Shown in pieces: positions 15,242 through 25,000 of a DNA stretch of 64,000 nucleotides. Source of the DNA: Candidatus Neomarinimicrobiota bacterium. GTDB taxonomy: Bacteria > Fidelibacterota > Marinisomatia > Marinisomatales > TCS55. The position numbers were made by a program, and so were the translations under genes. Below the pieces are notes generated by a model. It searched no databases, was not told the origin of the DNA, and worked only from the letters and a program-made list of their open reading frames with translations. Within the stretch, counting starts at the first letter, position 1; the number at the start of each line of letters is the position of its first letter. The DNA is taken from positions 1 through 64,000 of the forward strand of contig JABIDL010000031.1 in the NCBI GenBank assembly GCA_018651745.1, written 5' to 3'.

Positions 15242-17182
15242 ATGAGCAAAGAAGAACAGACATTAGAACAGACGTTAGATGTTGCTGTAGAATCACCTAC
15301 AGATGAATCAGCATCGGACGTCAGTGTTGATTCCGAATCTTTGGAAGAGACACCTTTGTCATCCAATGGAGGAAACGACATTCATTATAATTATTTAGGC
15401 GACGATCTATTTAAGGATATCAAACGCATTAATGTGGATGATTTAACCACCGAACCCGATGATAACCATCTTGAGCAAAAACTTTTAGACAGTTATTTGG
15501 AAACGATATCGGACATTTCCGAAAACCAATTAATCAAGGGTCGTGTAATTGGGATGAACGAAAAAGAAATATTGATTGATATCGGATTTAAATCTGAGGG
15601 AATCATTGACCGAAATGAATTTTCTGATGAAGAATTGCCGAAAGTTGGCGAAACGCTTGAAGTATATTTAGAATATCTGGAAGATAGAACCGGGAGAACA
15701 GTTTTATCGAAAGAAAAAGCTGATTTTATGCGTCGCTGGAAAAACCTTCGTGAATTTTTTGATAATGAAACAATCATAGAAGGTACCATTACAAAAAGAA
15801 TAAAAGGTGGTATGGCAGTGGACCTAGAAGGGGTTCAAGCTTTTTTACCTGGTTCGCAAATCGACTTAAGACCCGTACGTGATTTTGATCAATTTGTTGG
15901 CAAAACCATTAATTTGAGAATTGTCAAATTAAACGAAATGCGGAAAAATATTGTGGTCTCACATAAAGTGATTATGGAAGAGAGCATGAAAGAACAACGT
16001 GATGCCTTATTTGAAGATTTGGATATTGATCAAATTATGGAAGGACGAGTTAAGAATATAACAGACTTTGGTGCTTTCATTGACCTTGGCGGAATTGATG
16101 GATTGCTTCATATTACAGACCTTACCTGGGGTCGGGTTGGTCATCCGTCTGAAGTGGTTTCCTTAGACGATTCGATTACGGTTAAAATCATAGACTATGA
16201 TCGTGAAAAACAACGGATATCTTTGGGTCTAAAGCAACTTACTCCGCATCCATGGGAACAAGTTGCAAGCAAATATCCCGAAGGAACGAAAATTAATGGT
16301 AAAGTTGTCAGCATGAAAAATTACGGTGCATTCGTAGAACTTGAGCCCGGTGTTGAGGGTTTGATCCATGTATCAGAAATGTCCTGGACGCGACATGTTA
16401 AAAATCCTTCTGAAATTTATTCCATGAACGATGATGTGGAAGCTGTTGTGTTAGGCGTGGATGCTGATGAACGGAAAATTAGCCTTGGCATAAAACAACT
16501 CCAGGACGATCCCTGGGACGCCATTGAAGATAAATTCACCGTTGGGGATGTTAGCAAAGGCAAGGTAATTAATTTAACCCAGTTTGGCGCATTTGTCGAA
16601 TTAGAAGAAGGCATTGAAGGCTTAGTGCATATTTCTGATTTATCTTGGACCAAAGTATTACGGCATCCTAAGGAGATTGTAGAAAAAGATCAGGAAATTG
16701 AAGTCCGCATCTTAGAAGTTTCACGAGAGAATAGAAGAATATCTCTCGGGCTCAAACATGTGCAAGAGGATCCATGGCCTGATATAATCAAAGAATATCA
16801 ATCTGGTAAAGAAGTTTCAGGAGAAATTCTTCATATATTAGAAAAGGGGATTATTCTCAAACTTGAAAACGGCATTGAAGGTATTATTCCTTTTTCTAGA
16901 AAAAACAAAAAAGACCGCAAAGAATTGATGGGGAAATTTGAAAAAGGCGGTACCTTAAAGGGTGTGGTGATGGAAGTGAGACCGGATGATAAAAAGATTG
17001 TACTATTGTCCGAAGAAATAGGATCAACGAACAAAGAAGATGTTTTAGATGATGTTCAATCTTTTCTTAAATCTCAGGACGCACCTGCTGGTGAAAAAAT
17101 CGAAATACCACAGGATGATGACTCAGACCCAATTAAACCTGATGAGACTGACGAATCTACCGAAGATAACAAAAAGGAATAA
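15242..17182 (+). CDS. rpsA: 30S ribosomal protein S1
   Basis: A 646-residue S1 protein, which helps bring mRNA to the small subunit. An acidic N-terminal extension of about 90 residues precedes a chain of six S1 OB-fold domains. The best preserved are near residues 265-335 (GRVKNITDFGAFIDLGGIDGLLHITDL), 350-420, 435-505 and 520-590. A low-complexity acidic tail (SDPIKPDETDES) ends the protein. S1 is longer here than in E. coli (557). It follows cmk by eight bases. A terminator-like hairpin lies straight after the stop. Confidence 0.95.
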   Translation: MSKEEQTLEQTLDVAVESPTDESASDVSVDSESLEETPLSSNGGNDIHYNYLGDDLFKDIKRINVDDLTTEPDDNHLEQKLLDSYLETISDISENQLIKGRVIGMNEKEILIDIGFKSEGIIDRNEFSDEELPKVGETLEVYLEYLEDRTGRTVLSKEKADFMRRWKNLREFFDNETIIEGTITKRIKGGMAVDLEGVQAFLPGSQIDLRPVRDFDQFVGKTINLRIVKLNEMRKNIVVSHKVIMEESMKEQRDALFEDLDIDQIMEGRVKNITDFGAFIDLGGIDGLLHITDLTWGRVGHPSEVVSLDDSITVKIIDYDREKQRISLGLKQLTPHPWEQVASKYPEGTKINGKVVSMKNYGAFVELEPGVEGLIHVSEMSWTRHVKNPSEIYSMNDDVEAVVLGVDADERKISLGIKQLQDDPWDAIEDKFTVGDVSKGKVINLTQFGAFVELEEGIEGLVHISDLSWTKVLRHPKEIVEKDQEIEVRILEVSRENRRISLGLKHVQEDPWPDIIKEYQSGKEVSGEILHILEKGIILKLENGIEGIIPFSRKNKKDRKELMGKFEKGGTLKGVVMEVRPDDKKIVLLSEEIGSTNKEDVLDDVQSFLKSQDAPAGEKIEIPQDDDSDPIKPDETDESTEDNKKE

Positions 17183-17193
17183 TTAACCGTATG

Positions 17194-17226
17194 GGCCTTA
17201 TGAATGCTTAATATAAAGGCCTTTTT
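17194..17226 (+). terminator. Terminator-like hairpin after rpsA, overlapping the ybbR start
   Basis: GGCCTTAT (17194-17201) pairs with ATAAAGGCC (17213-17221) with one bulged A, and TTTTT (17222-17226) follows. The 11-base loop contains the ATG of the next gene (17204). It would end most rpsA transcripts and lower expression of the YbbR-like and tsaD genes. Confidence 0.6.
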
Positions 17227-18184
17227 CGATAAACAGAAAATGATTCTGGTCCTTGGTTCTGTTGGACTAGCATCATTACTCTGGGTATTTGTTGTTAGTG
17301 GCAACATCTATTCTCTGGATGTTGAAATTCCCATTGAAGGCCGCAATCTTCCAGCCAAGAAAGCGTTAAAAGCAGAAATGCCGGACAATGCTCTCATCAA
17401 ATTAAAAGGAACTGGCAGAGCTCTTTTTAAAACATTGGTCCTGAAAAATTTTCTTTCTGATTTTAAACTCGTTCTCGATTTAGAACGTATTTCGGAAGAA
17501 TATGATTTTTACTTGAATGACTATTTTGAACGATATCCCCAAAAAGTAGTTATCGCTCCATCACTGGAAGTGGAATATGTAGAAGTCATTTATCCTGATT
17601 CGATTCATATTAGCCTTGATGCATACAAAGAAAAAATTGTGACTGTAAAACCAAGTTTAATGGTACAGCCAGCACCGGGATACACGTTAGTTGGCGACCT
17701 TATCGTAGAACCATCGCAAGTACAAATTGCGGGATCACGGAAAATAATTGAATCAATCCAATTCATTTCAACTATATCAGACACACTGAATAATGCTGTT
17801 TCTTCTGCGACTAGAATATTGAAGTTTGAACTCATTCCAAATAAATTAGTAGAATACACACCCAATCAAGTTGCTGTTTCAGCCAAAATTCAACCAATTA
17901 CGGAAAGAATTATCAGCGATGTACAGGTTCTCATTAATAATATACGTCCGGATGTCCGTGTATTTCCAAGCCCCCAAACTGTATCACTTACTGTTATAGG
18001 TGGCGCTGATTATATTGCAAATATTCAACCGGAAGACATTGAGGTATCCATTGATTTTAATAAACGGTGGAACCCGGGGCAAACATGGTATGAACCGGAT
18101 GTTCGCGTACCTGAACATGTCATTGAATGGATGGATTTATCACCTCGTAACATTGAGCTTGTTGTTACTCGCAAACGTCAATGA
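17204..18184 (+). CDS. YbbR-like domain protein (CdaR-like)
   Basis: A 326-residue protein with one N-terminal membrane anchor (about residues 13-32, ILVLGSVGLASLLWVFVV) and an extracytoplasmic region made of repeated YbbR-like beta domains. In Gram-positive bacteria YbbR/CdaR regulates the diadenylate cyclase CdaA. No cdaA or glmM is visible here, so that role is not shown. The ATG lies in the loop of a terminator-like hairpin. The next in-frame ATG (17240) would remove the basic residues before the anchor, so I keep 17204. The stop overlaps tsaD by four bases (ATGA). Confidence 0.8.
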   Translation: MLNIKAFFDKQKMILVLGSVGLASLLWVFVVSGNIYSLDVEIPIEGRNLPAKKALKAEMPDNALIKLKGTGRALFKTLVLKNFLSDFKLVLDLERISEEYDFYLNDYFERYPQKVVIAPSLEVEYVEVIYPDSIHISLDAYKEKIVTVKPSLMVQPAPGYTLVGDLIVEPSQVQIAGSRKIIESIQFISTISDTLNNAVSSATRILKFELIPNKLVEYTPNQVAVSAKIQPITERIISDVQVLINNIRPDVRVFPSPQTVSLTVIGGADYIANIQPEDIEVSIDFNKRWNPGQTWYEPDVRVPEHVIEWMDLSPRNIELVVTRKRQ

Positions 18185-19176
18185 CCGTATTAGGAATTGA
18201 AACTTCGTGCGATGAAACGGCTACTGCACTTTGCAGAGATGGATCTATTTTATCATCTATTGTTAGCTCGCAAATAATTCATAAAAAGTTTGGTGGAGTC
18301 GTGCCGGAATTGGCTTCAAGAGAACACGAGCGCTTACTGAATACACTCATTAAGGAATCATTGGATGCGGCAGGATTAACCCTCAAAGATCTCGAAGGCA
18401 TAGCAGTCACCCAAGGTCCGGGACTCGCTGGTACTCTATTAACGGGATCCTGTTTTGCTAAAGGACTTGCGCAAGGTTTGGAATTGCCTATTGTGGGGGT
18501 CAACCATTTAGAAGCACATATCTTTGCGAACTTTCTTGCAGACCCTACGTTAGAATACCCATTCGTTTGCCTTCTTGTTTCTGGTGGACATACACAACTT
18601 TGGCATGTGAAAGAATTGAAAAAATATATATTAATGGGTGAAACAAGAGATGATGCTGCCGGTGAGGCATTTGATAAAGGTGCTCGAATTTTAGGGCTTG
18701 GTTATCCCGGTGGTCCGGAAATCGAATCCATCGCAAAAACAGGTGATGAAAATGCTATTTCATTTCCTCGAGCTTTTATCCATTCAGATACAATTGAATT
18801 CAGTTTCAGCGGATTAAAAACATCACTTTTATATAAAATGAAATCCGAAGAAAGTTCAAAATCGGAGGGACTTTCTAAAAACGATATAGCTGCAAGTTAT
18901 CAAAAGGCCATCATTGATGCTTTAATTTCAAAGTGCGTTCTAGCGATTAAACAGACTAAATCTAAATCCTGTGTCATAGCTGGAGGGGTAGCGGCGAATC
19001 TGAGGTTAAGGGAAATGGTTGCCAGGTCATTAAATGATTGCCGGGTCCTGTACCCCGATCTTTCATTGTGCACAGACAATGCGGCTATGGTTGCATTTTT
19101 AGGTGAAAAACTTTTGATATCAGGTAAAACAACTCCCTTGGAATTCCCTATTTATCCAAACCTCTCATTGGCTTAA
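18181..19176 (+). CDS. tsaD: tRNA N6-adenosine threonylcarbamoyltransferase TsaD
   Basis: TsaD transfers threonylcarbamoyl to A37 of ANN-decoding tRNAs (t6A). The 331-residue protein has the ASKHA nucleotide-binding fold, opening with LGIETSCDETATAL. The metal-binding histidines lie in NHLEAH (H109 and H113), followed by SGGHTQL and GEAFDKGARILGLGYPGGP. The C-terminal CTDNAAMVAFLG is intact. Its partners TsaB, TsaC and TsaE are not in the window. It overlaps the YbbR gene by four bases. Confidence 0.97.
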   Translation: MTVLGIETSCDETATALCRDGSILSSIVSSQIIHKKFGGVVPELASREHERLLNTLIKESLDAAGLTLKDLEGIAVTQGPGLAGTLLTGSCFAKGLAQGLELPIVGVNHLEAHIFANFLADPTLEYPFVCLLVSGGHTQLWHVKELKKYILMGETRDDAAGEAFDKGARILGLGYPGGPEIESIAKTGDENAISFPRAFIHSDTIEFSFSGLKTSLLYKMKSEESSKSEGLSKNDIAASYQKAIIDALISKCVLAIKQTKSKSCVIAGGVAANLRLREMVARSLNDCRVLYPDLSLCTDNAAMVAFLGEKLLISGKTTPLEFPIYPNLSLA

Positions 19177-19179
19177 CCA

Positions 19180-21267
19180 TTGCATATTGAAATTCTAAGG
19201 GGTTTGGACCCTTTGTTCGGAATTGTGATTATAAGTGCAATCCTATCATTGGCTTTTGGATTTCATTCTTTGAGAGGACATCCTAAATTTACTATTCTAG
19301 TTTGTCTCCGAATTTTAAGTCTTTTTCTTTTGGTTTTTTTATTGTTCCAGCCGGTTATTCATTGGAAAACCCAATCACACATTCCACTTAAATGGAATGT
19401 ATATCTTGACAATTCCGTTAGTATGAGATACCATCAATCTCTTTCATTACAATCCATAAAAAATGGGGTTGAGTTTGTTGAGAATGAAATAAGAATGAAA
19501 GAAACAAGCTATTCATTATTTCAGTTTTCCAGAGAGTTGAATGAGGTACGCAATTTTTCTTTAAATGCCGATGGTTCAGCGACGGATTTAGGAATAGTAT
19601 TAGATCATATATTATCAGAACAAGATACTTTAGCGGGATCAATCATCATCACAGATGGCCAATTAACTCAAGGGAAACACCCGAATTCATTTGGAGTAAT
19701 TGAGAGTCCAATTCATATAATTGCTGTAGGAGATTCTATTCCCATGGTTGACATTGCCATTAAATCTATTGATGCACCAACGGTAGCAATAAAAGGGGAA
19801 TCCATAAAGGCAGATGTAATTGTACAGGCAGCTGGCAAGTTGAAAAAACCTGTAAATGTTTCACTTTACCAAGGATTAAAATTATTGGGTTCAAAAAGAG
19901 TTCAAATTCAAGGTGGTGGTTCAGAAAAAGCAATTTCATTTCAATTTCGTTCAAAACAAATCGGTACTTGGAAATATTTAGCAAAAGTATCTTCAACTAG
20001 TGAAGAAATAAATATTGAAAACAATCAGCAACTATTCGAAATAAATATCTTAAAGGATCGCTATCCTGTTGCCTTAATCACGGGTTCGCCAAATTATCAT
20101 ACATCTTTGATCAAAAAATATATTAAGTCGTATCCTCGGATAAAGTTGGACCATTATGTACAAAAAAGTGAACAAATATTTTATCCATCCCTAGACAACT
20201 TTTGGAAATCATCCTATGATTTAATTATACTGGATAATTTTCCTTCGACTCCGATTCCTAAATCTTTGCAACGGGTTTTTGGTAAAAAAGTCATTAAAGA
20301 ACAATCATCTTTGGCGTGGGCTTTTGGTCCAAATATGAGTAAAAATACTGCTGAATCTATATTCCCCTTTTTTCATATAAAGGGACATAAATTGACAACA
20401 AAAACAGATCCATCCGAATGGTCTTTTACGGATGATGTCAATGTGGATTCTTTTATTCAATTATCCGCTAACACATCTTCGGTTTTTCCACCGCTTAGAC
20501 TGCTTGATTTTTCAATCACCCCAACAAAACAAGAAGTGGAAATTTTAGCTACGTTAGATAATGAAAAAACTTATCCAATCTTTATTCGAAGTGAAATAAA
20601 CGGACTACGGAGTTTTATTTTTGGTGCATCTGACATGTATAAGCTTCATTATTCCATGAACGAATTAGAGAATAGTAATTTCCTCGAAAAATATTGGCAC
20701 AGTGTGTTTAATTGGTTGTTGAAATCTGGTGCTGAAAATGAATTATATTTTAGATTGAATAAAAAATCTTTTCAACAGGGCGAAGAAATTCATATAACAG
20801 GAACCCAAAAAGGGATCGACGACCCAGCGTCAGCCCGGGCATTTATAACTGTAATAAAAGATGGAAAAAATGTGAATTCTGCGGAACTTCACTTCAACCT
20901 AAGTCATTCCCGATGGGAAGGAAATATCTGGGCATCGAGTCCTGGGGATTACTCGTATGAAATAGGTGTTGAACATGGAAATATTACATCGATTCATAGA
21001 GGGGAATTTATTGTTAAAGAAAGCCAAATTGAACTAAATCGAGTTTTTGTGAACCGACTATTGTTGAAGAAGCTGGCAAAAAATTCTGGTGGAAAGTATA
21101 TTCCATGGGCATCCCGGGCAGATGTGTCTAAACTTGATATGAATCAATCAAAAAATATTACCAATCGGGCAAACATTAAATTCAGTCAAAACCCTTGGGT
21201 GGTTGTTTTATTGCTACTTTTATTATGCTTTGAATGGACAATTCGGAGATTTTCAGGCCTCCCTTAG
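19180..21267 (+). CDS. VWA-like membrane protein of unknown function
   Basis: A 695-residue protein with two N-terminal membrane helices (about residues 13-29 and 40-60), an extracytoplasmic body and one C-terminal helix (VVVLLLLLLCFEW). After the second helix comes a von Willebrand A-like fold with a MIDAS-type LDNSVSM and a SIIITDGQLTQGK strand. This is the layout of BatA-like and glutamine-amidotransferase-like VWA proteins of FCB bacteria. A long middle part (about 290-500) resembles the amidotransferase-like region without an obvious catalytic Cys. The TTG start is four bases after the tsaD stop; the helix pair follows directly, so the start is reasonable. The function is not known. Confidence 0.65.
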   Translation: MHIEILRGLDPLFGIVIISAILSLAFGFHSLRGHPKFTILVCLRILSLFLLVFLLFQPVIHWKTQSHIPLKWNVYLDNSVSMRYHQSLSLQSIKNGVEFVENEIRMKETSYSLFQFSRELNEVRNFSLNADGSATDLGIVLDHILSEQDTLAGSIIITDGQLTQGKHPNSFGVIESPIHIIAVGDSIPMVDIAIKSIDAPTVAIKGESIKADVIVQAAGKLKKPVNVSLYQGLKLLGSKRVQIQGGGSEKAISFQFRSKQIGTWKYLAKVSSTSEEINIENNQQLFEINILKDRYPVALITGSPNYHTSLIKKYIKSYPRIKLDHYVQKSEQIFYPSLDNFWKSSYDLIILDNFPSTPIPKSLQRVFGKKVIKEQSSLAWAFGPNMSKNTAESIFPFFHIKGHKLTTKTDPSEWSFTDDVNVDSFIQLSANTSSVFPPLRLLDFSITPTKQEVEILATLDNEKTYPIFIRSEINGLRSFIFGASDMYKLHYSMNELENSNFLEKYWHSVFNWLLKSGAENELYFRLNKKSFQQGEEIHITGTQKGIDDPASARAFITVIKDGKNVNSAELHFNLSHSRWEGNIWASSPGDYSYEIGVEHGNITSIHRGEFIVKESQIELNRVFVNRLLLKKLAKNSGGKYIPWASRADVSKLDMNQSKNITNRANIKFSQNPWVVVLLLLLLCFEWTIRRFSGLP

Positions 21268-21301
21268 ATAAAAATATTTTTATAAATATATATTACAATA
21301 A

Positions 21302-22621
21302 ATGAAAAAAATTACAGTCATCGGAACAGGTTATGTTGGGTTGGTGAGCGGCGCAGGTATTTCGGATTTTGGGCATTCCGTAACTTGTGTTGACATTGAT
21401 GAATCAAAAATTTCATCATTAGAAAATGGTAAAATTCCAATCTATGAGCAAGGTTTAGAATCCTTAGTAAAACGAAACGTTGAAGCAAAGAGACTCTTTT
21501 TTTCGAGCAATGTAGCTGCGGAAGTTGAAAAAGCAGATGTTGTGTTTATTGCTGTGGGAACCCCTCAAGATAACAACGGTACGGCAGATATATCCGCGGT
21601 GTTAAAAGCATCCGAAACGATTGGTTCATCTTTGAATGGATATAAAGTCATATGCACCAAAAGCACGGTTCCCATTGGTACCGGACGAAAAGTCATTGAG
21701 GCAATAAAAAATAATGCAGGCTCATCTGCGATGTTTGACTATGTTTCCAATCCTGAATTTTTACGGGAGGGTGCAGCGGTACAGGATTTCACCCATCCGG
21801 ACCGCGTGGTTATTGGTGCGGAAACTCAAAAAGCGTTTGAATTCATGAAAGATGTGTATCATCCGCTTTACATTAACGAAACTCCTATCATTCACACGAA
21901 TATTGAGACTGCAGAAATGATAAAATATGCGAGCAATGCTTTTCTTGCACTCAAAATAAGTTACATCAATGAAATAGCAAATTTTTGTGAAGAAGTAAAC
22001 GCAGATGTTTTTCATGTTGCCAAGGCGATGGGTTTGGACGGTAGAATTAGTCCTAAATTTTTACATCCAGGTCCAGGCTATGGCGGATCTTGTTTCCCAA
22101 AAGATACGAATGCTCTTGCTTCTCAGGCAGAATCAGCCGGTGTCCCGCTTAAAACTATTCAAGGCGCGATTGATGCAAATACCAATCAAAAATCCAGAAT
22201 GGTTGATAAATTAAGAATATTACTAGATGACTCTTTTAATGGAAAAAGGATTGCAGTTCTCGGTCTTAGCTTTAAACCCGAGACTGACGATGTTCGCGAA
22301 TCATCTTCTATTTCGATGATATCTGCACTATTGAATGAAAGCGCTACGGTTTGTGCATATGATCCTGTATCTAATGATAATATGTCATCATTCTTTTCCA
22401 AAGTGTCCTATCAAAATTCAGTATACGACGCTGTAAAAGATGCTAACGCTGCAGTAGTAATGACCGATTGGAACGAGTTTCGGAGTATGGATATTCCTCG
22501 TATTAAATCACTGATGAAAACTGCGGTTATTCTAGATACGAGAAATATCTTAAATATTACTGAATTAGATGAAAACGGAATAGTGTATGATAATGTTGGC
22601 CGGAAGCCCAGGGCAAAGTGA
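21302..22621 (+). CDS. ugd: UDP-glucose/GDP-mannose 6-dehydrogenase family
   Basis: A 439-residue NAD-dependent enzyme that oxidises C6 of a nucleotide sugar to a uronic acid, most likely UDP-glucose to UDP-glucuronate. The Rossmann motif GTGYVGLVSG opens the protein. The catalytic Cys is in YGGSCFPKDT (C264). The C-terminal UDP-binding domain (LGLSFKPETDDVRESSS) is intact. It is the first gene of the polysaccharide locus. The upstream 34 bases are nearly all A and T, with TATA-like stretches that could be a promoter. Exact sugar specificity (glucose, GlcNAc or ManNAc) is uncertain. Confidence 0.92.
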   Translation: MKKITVIGTGYVGLVSGAGISDFGHSVTCVDIDESKISSLENGKIPIYEQGLESLVKRNVEAKRLFFSSNVAAEVEKADVVFIAVGTPQDNNGTADISAVLKASETIGSSLNGYKVICTKSTVPIGTGRKVIEAIKNNAGSSAMFDYVSNPEFLREGAAVQDFTHPDRVVIGAETQKAFEFMKDVYHPLYINETPIIHTNIETAEMIKYASNAFLALKISYINEIANFCEEVNADVFHVAKAMGLDGRISPKFLHPGPGYGGSCFPKDTNALASQAESAGVPLKTIQGAIDANTNQKSRMVDKLRILLDDSFNGKRIAVLGLSFKPETDDVRESSSISMISALLNESATVCAYDPVSNDNMSSFFSKVSYQNSVYDAVKDANAAVVMTDWNEFRSMDIPRIKSLMKTAVILDTRNILNITELDENGIVYDNVGRKPRAK

Positions 22622-23646
22622 TGACGTATAAATATATAAAATTTATTTTAATCGGATTCATCTTTTTTATTTCTAAATCAAATGCGCAGGATGACAATAA
22701 TTACAAAGGCACAATTGATCCAAAAAAATATGGATGGCAGGAAGATTTGGACGAAGAAAATCAATTGCAAAACCAAGTTGATTACGAATATATATCGTTG
22801 GAGAAAGCCATTGATCCGAATACATATATTTTAGGTCCGGGTGATGTGCTTGGAATTAATATCATTTCATCAAAATCTATGAGTTATTCACTTAGAATTC
22901 TGCCGTCCGGTGACATTTTAATCCCAACCGTCGGTTCGTTATCGCTACATGGTAAAACACTTCAAACGTCTATTCAAATTATCCATTCGTATATCCAAAA
23001 GAATGCATTTCCAAATTCAAAGATTTCGATTTCCCTAGAAAATATCAAACGATTCAAAGTTCAAATTTCTGGTGCAGTTCATATTCCAGGGTTTATTGAA
23101 GTTACCGGAGTGTCGAGATTGTTGGATGCTGTAGAATTAGCTGGCGGTGTACAAAAATATGCAAAATCTAATTTGATTACAGTGATTCGAGATGGTAATT
23201 CTTCGCAATATCACCCAGGTAAATTCTTAATCACAGGAGATTTAAAACATAATCCAGTATTAAAAGAAAAAGATATAATTCATGTATCGTTTGACAGAAA
23301 TTTTGATACCGAGAATGAGGATTTATCAGACTATAATTTGAGTCAGGTCCTGGTGATAGGTTTTGTACAAGTTCCCGGTGGTTTTCGGCATATACCTGGA
23401 TATAAAGTTCGAGATTATATTGCACTTCGGGGTGGCCCTACAGAATCAGGAAGCTTAACGGGAGCTCGCGTTGTAAGAAAGGATGGGACGGTGCTGTCAG
23501 GCGCATTAAATGAATCGGTATATCCTGGGGATATTATTGAAGTACCTGCTACTTTTCAATATCGATTGTTCGGGAAAACGAGTGCTACGCAAATTATTTC
23601 AGCATTTTTATCCATTTATTTAGCCTATGAAGCAACGTTACGCTGA
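22621..23646 (+). CDS. Polysaccharide export protein, Wza/SLBB type
   Basis: A protein of about 341 residues with a signal peptide ending near SNAQ (no lipobox Cys). A Poly_export domain (about 50-130, YILGPGDVLGINI, GDILIPTVGSLSL) follows, then two SLBB beta-grasp domains (about 142-190 and 240-290, each opening with VQISGAV or VLVIGFV). The C-terminus is hydrophobic (IISAFLSIYLAYEA). This is the outer-membrane exit channel family for capsule or exopolysaccharide. GTG at 22618 and ATG at 22621 are adjacent; the ATG gives a 1-base overlap with the ugd stop. Confidence 0.88.
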   Translation: MTYKYIKFILIGFIFFISKSNAQDDNNYKGTIDPKKYGWQEDLDEENQLQNQVDYEYISLEKAIDPNTYILGPGDVLGINIISSKSMSYSLRILPSGDILIPTVGSLSLHGKTLQTSIQIIHSYIQKNAFPNSKISISLENIKRFKVQISGAVHIPGFIEVTGVSRLLDAVELAGGVQKYAKSNLITVIRDGNSSQYHPGKFLITGDLKHNPVLKEKDIIHVSFDRNFDTENEDLSDYNLSQVLVIGFVQVPGGFRHIPGYKVRDYIALRGGPTESGSLTGARVVRKDGTVLSGALNESVYPGDIIEVPATFQYRLFGKTSATQIISAFLSIYLAYEATLR

Positions 23647-23652
23647 TTAATT

Positions 23653-24978
23653 ATGAAATTAACAGATCACGAACAAAAAATCCTTGAGCTGATTCAAAAG
23701 CATCCTGAAATCCTTTCAGAAACAAAGTCAAGAGAACATTTCGCTAATAAAATTGGCCTGTCCGAAAAAACACTTAGAAACAGAATAGGTGAATTGAGAA
23801 GACTTAATTTAATTGAAGAATTAGAACCGACCTCATCCGTTTATAAACAAAAACACAGATCTAATTTGGGGATTCAAACGATTGAATTAGATAATGCATT
23901 TGCCTCTATAATGAGGCATAAAAAGGTTTTCCTAAACATTTGGTTAACTATAACACTTATCTTGGGATCAACTGCCTTTGTATTGCCAAAATGGTACGAG
24001 GGAAGAGCGGTTATTCTTCCTCCATCTAATGAATCGTCTCAGTTTGGAACTGGCGGACTTGGAGGATTACTGGGAATGGGGGGATTGATTGATGTATTCT
24101 CGAACACCGGTGGAGGTCAAGATAGGTTTTTGGCAATTCTTAAGAGCGATAGATTATTACAAATACTTGAGGAAAAATATGATTTTCAATCCAAATACGG
24201 AACGGATGATTTAGAGGCAACACTTGATAAACTAGGTAAAAAAATAACCATTATAATTGAAGATGAAAATCAAATAGTCATTTCGGTATTGGATCCAGAA
24301 CAAAATCAAGTTGCAAATATTACCAATGGAACTGTTCGTATACTCGATTCCCTAAATATTGTTTTAAGTAACACACAGGCGCGAGGATCGAGATTGTTTA
24401 TTGAAGATCGGGTTAATGAGGTACTGGATTCGCTCAAAAGTCTTGAAATTCAATTGACTGAATTTATGGAAACTGAAGGTGTACTCAGTCTTGAGGATCA
24501 GGTGTCGGTTGGAGTGGAAAGAGCAGCAGAGTTGCAGGCACTAATTATGTCGAAAGAAGTGGCATTGTCAGTTGCAGAACAGATGATGGATACAAATCAA
24601 CCCAAGTTGAAACAATGGCGCCATGAGTTAAGTCAGTTAAAAAAAGATTTTAATGAATTTTTCAAAAGTGATTCTAACAATCAACTATTGCCGAGTTTTT
24701 CAAAAGTGCCAAAGCTGGCGACAAAGCTTACAAGACTCCAACGCGCAGTTGAATATCATGTAAAACTTCTAGAATTTTTAGGGCCTCAATATGAACAGTC
24801 AAAAATTGATGAGGTAAAGGACATTCCAACACTTCAGGTTTTAGATTGGGCAATACGACCTGAAAATGAAGCACGTCCTCGGAAAATCTTAATCATTGTA
24901 GGAGGATTCATCCTTGGATTTTTTCTGGCTTACTTTTGGGTTTATATAAAGGACTTTAAAACCAAATACCAAATTTGA
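23653..24978 (+). CDS. Wzz/GumC-like chain-length protein with N-terminal winged helix
   Basis: A 441-residue polysaccharide co-polymerase-like protein. Two membrane helices (about residues 92-111 and 413-432) bracket a periplasmic region with a long coiled coil (about 255-375), and a Pro-rich segment precedes the second helix, as in Wzz and GumC. There is no C-terminal tyrosine kinase. The unusual part is residues 1-60, which look like a winged helix-turn-helix (HEQKILELI, FANKIGLSEKTLRNRIGEL, RRLNLIEEL) and would face the cytoplasm. A Gly-rich segment (about 132-150) follows the first helix. The domain fusion is inferred from sequence pattern. Confidence 0.78.
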   Translation: MKLTDHEQKILELIQKHPEILSETKSREHFANKIGLSEKTLRNRIGELRRLNLIEELEPTSSVYKQKHRSNLGIQTIELDNAFASIMRHKKVFLNIWLTITLILGSTAFVLPKWYEGRAVILPPSNESSQFGTGGLGGLLGMGGLIDVFSNTGGGQDRFLAILKSDRLLQILEEKYDFQSKYGTDDLEATLDKLGKKITIIIEDENQIVISVLDPEQNQVANITNGTVRILDSLNIVLSNTQARGSRLFIEDRVNEVLDSLKSLEIQLTEFMETEGVLSLEDQVSVGVERAAELQALIMSKEVALSVAEQMMDTNQPKLKQWRHELSQLKKDFNEFFKSDSNNQLLPSFSKVPKLATKLTRLQRAVEYHVKLLEFLGPQYEQSKIDEVKDIPTLQVLDWAIRPENEARPRKILIIVGGFILGFFLAYFWVYIKDFKTKYQI

Positions 24979-25000
24979 TTCCAATGATTTCTATTGTGGT

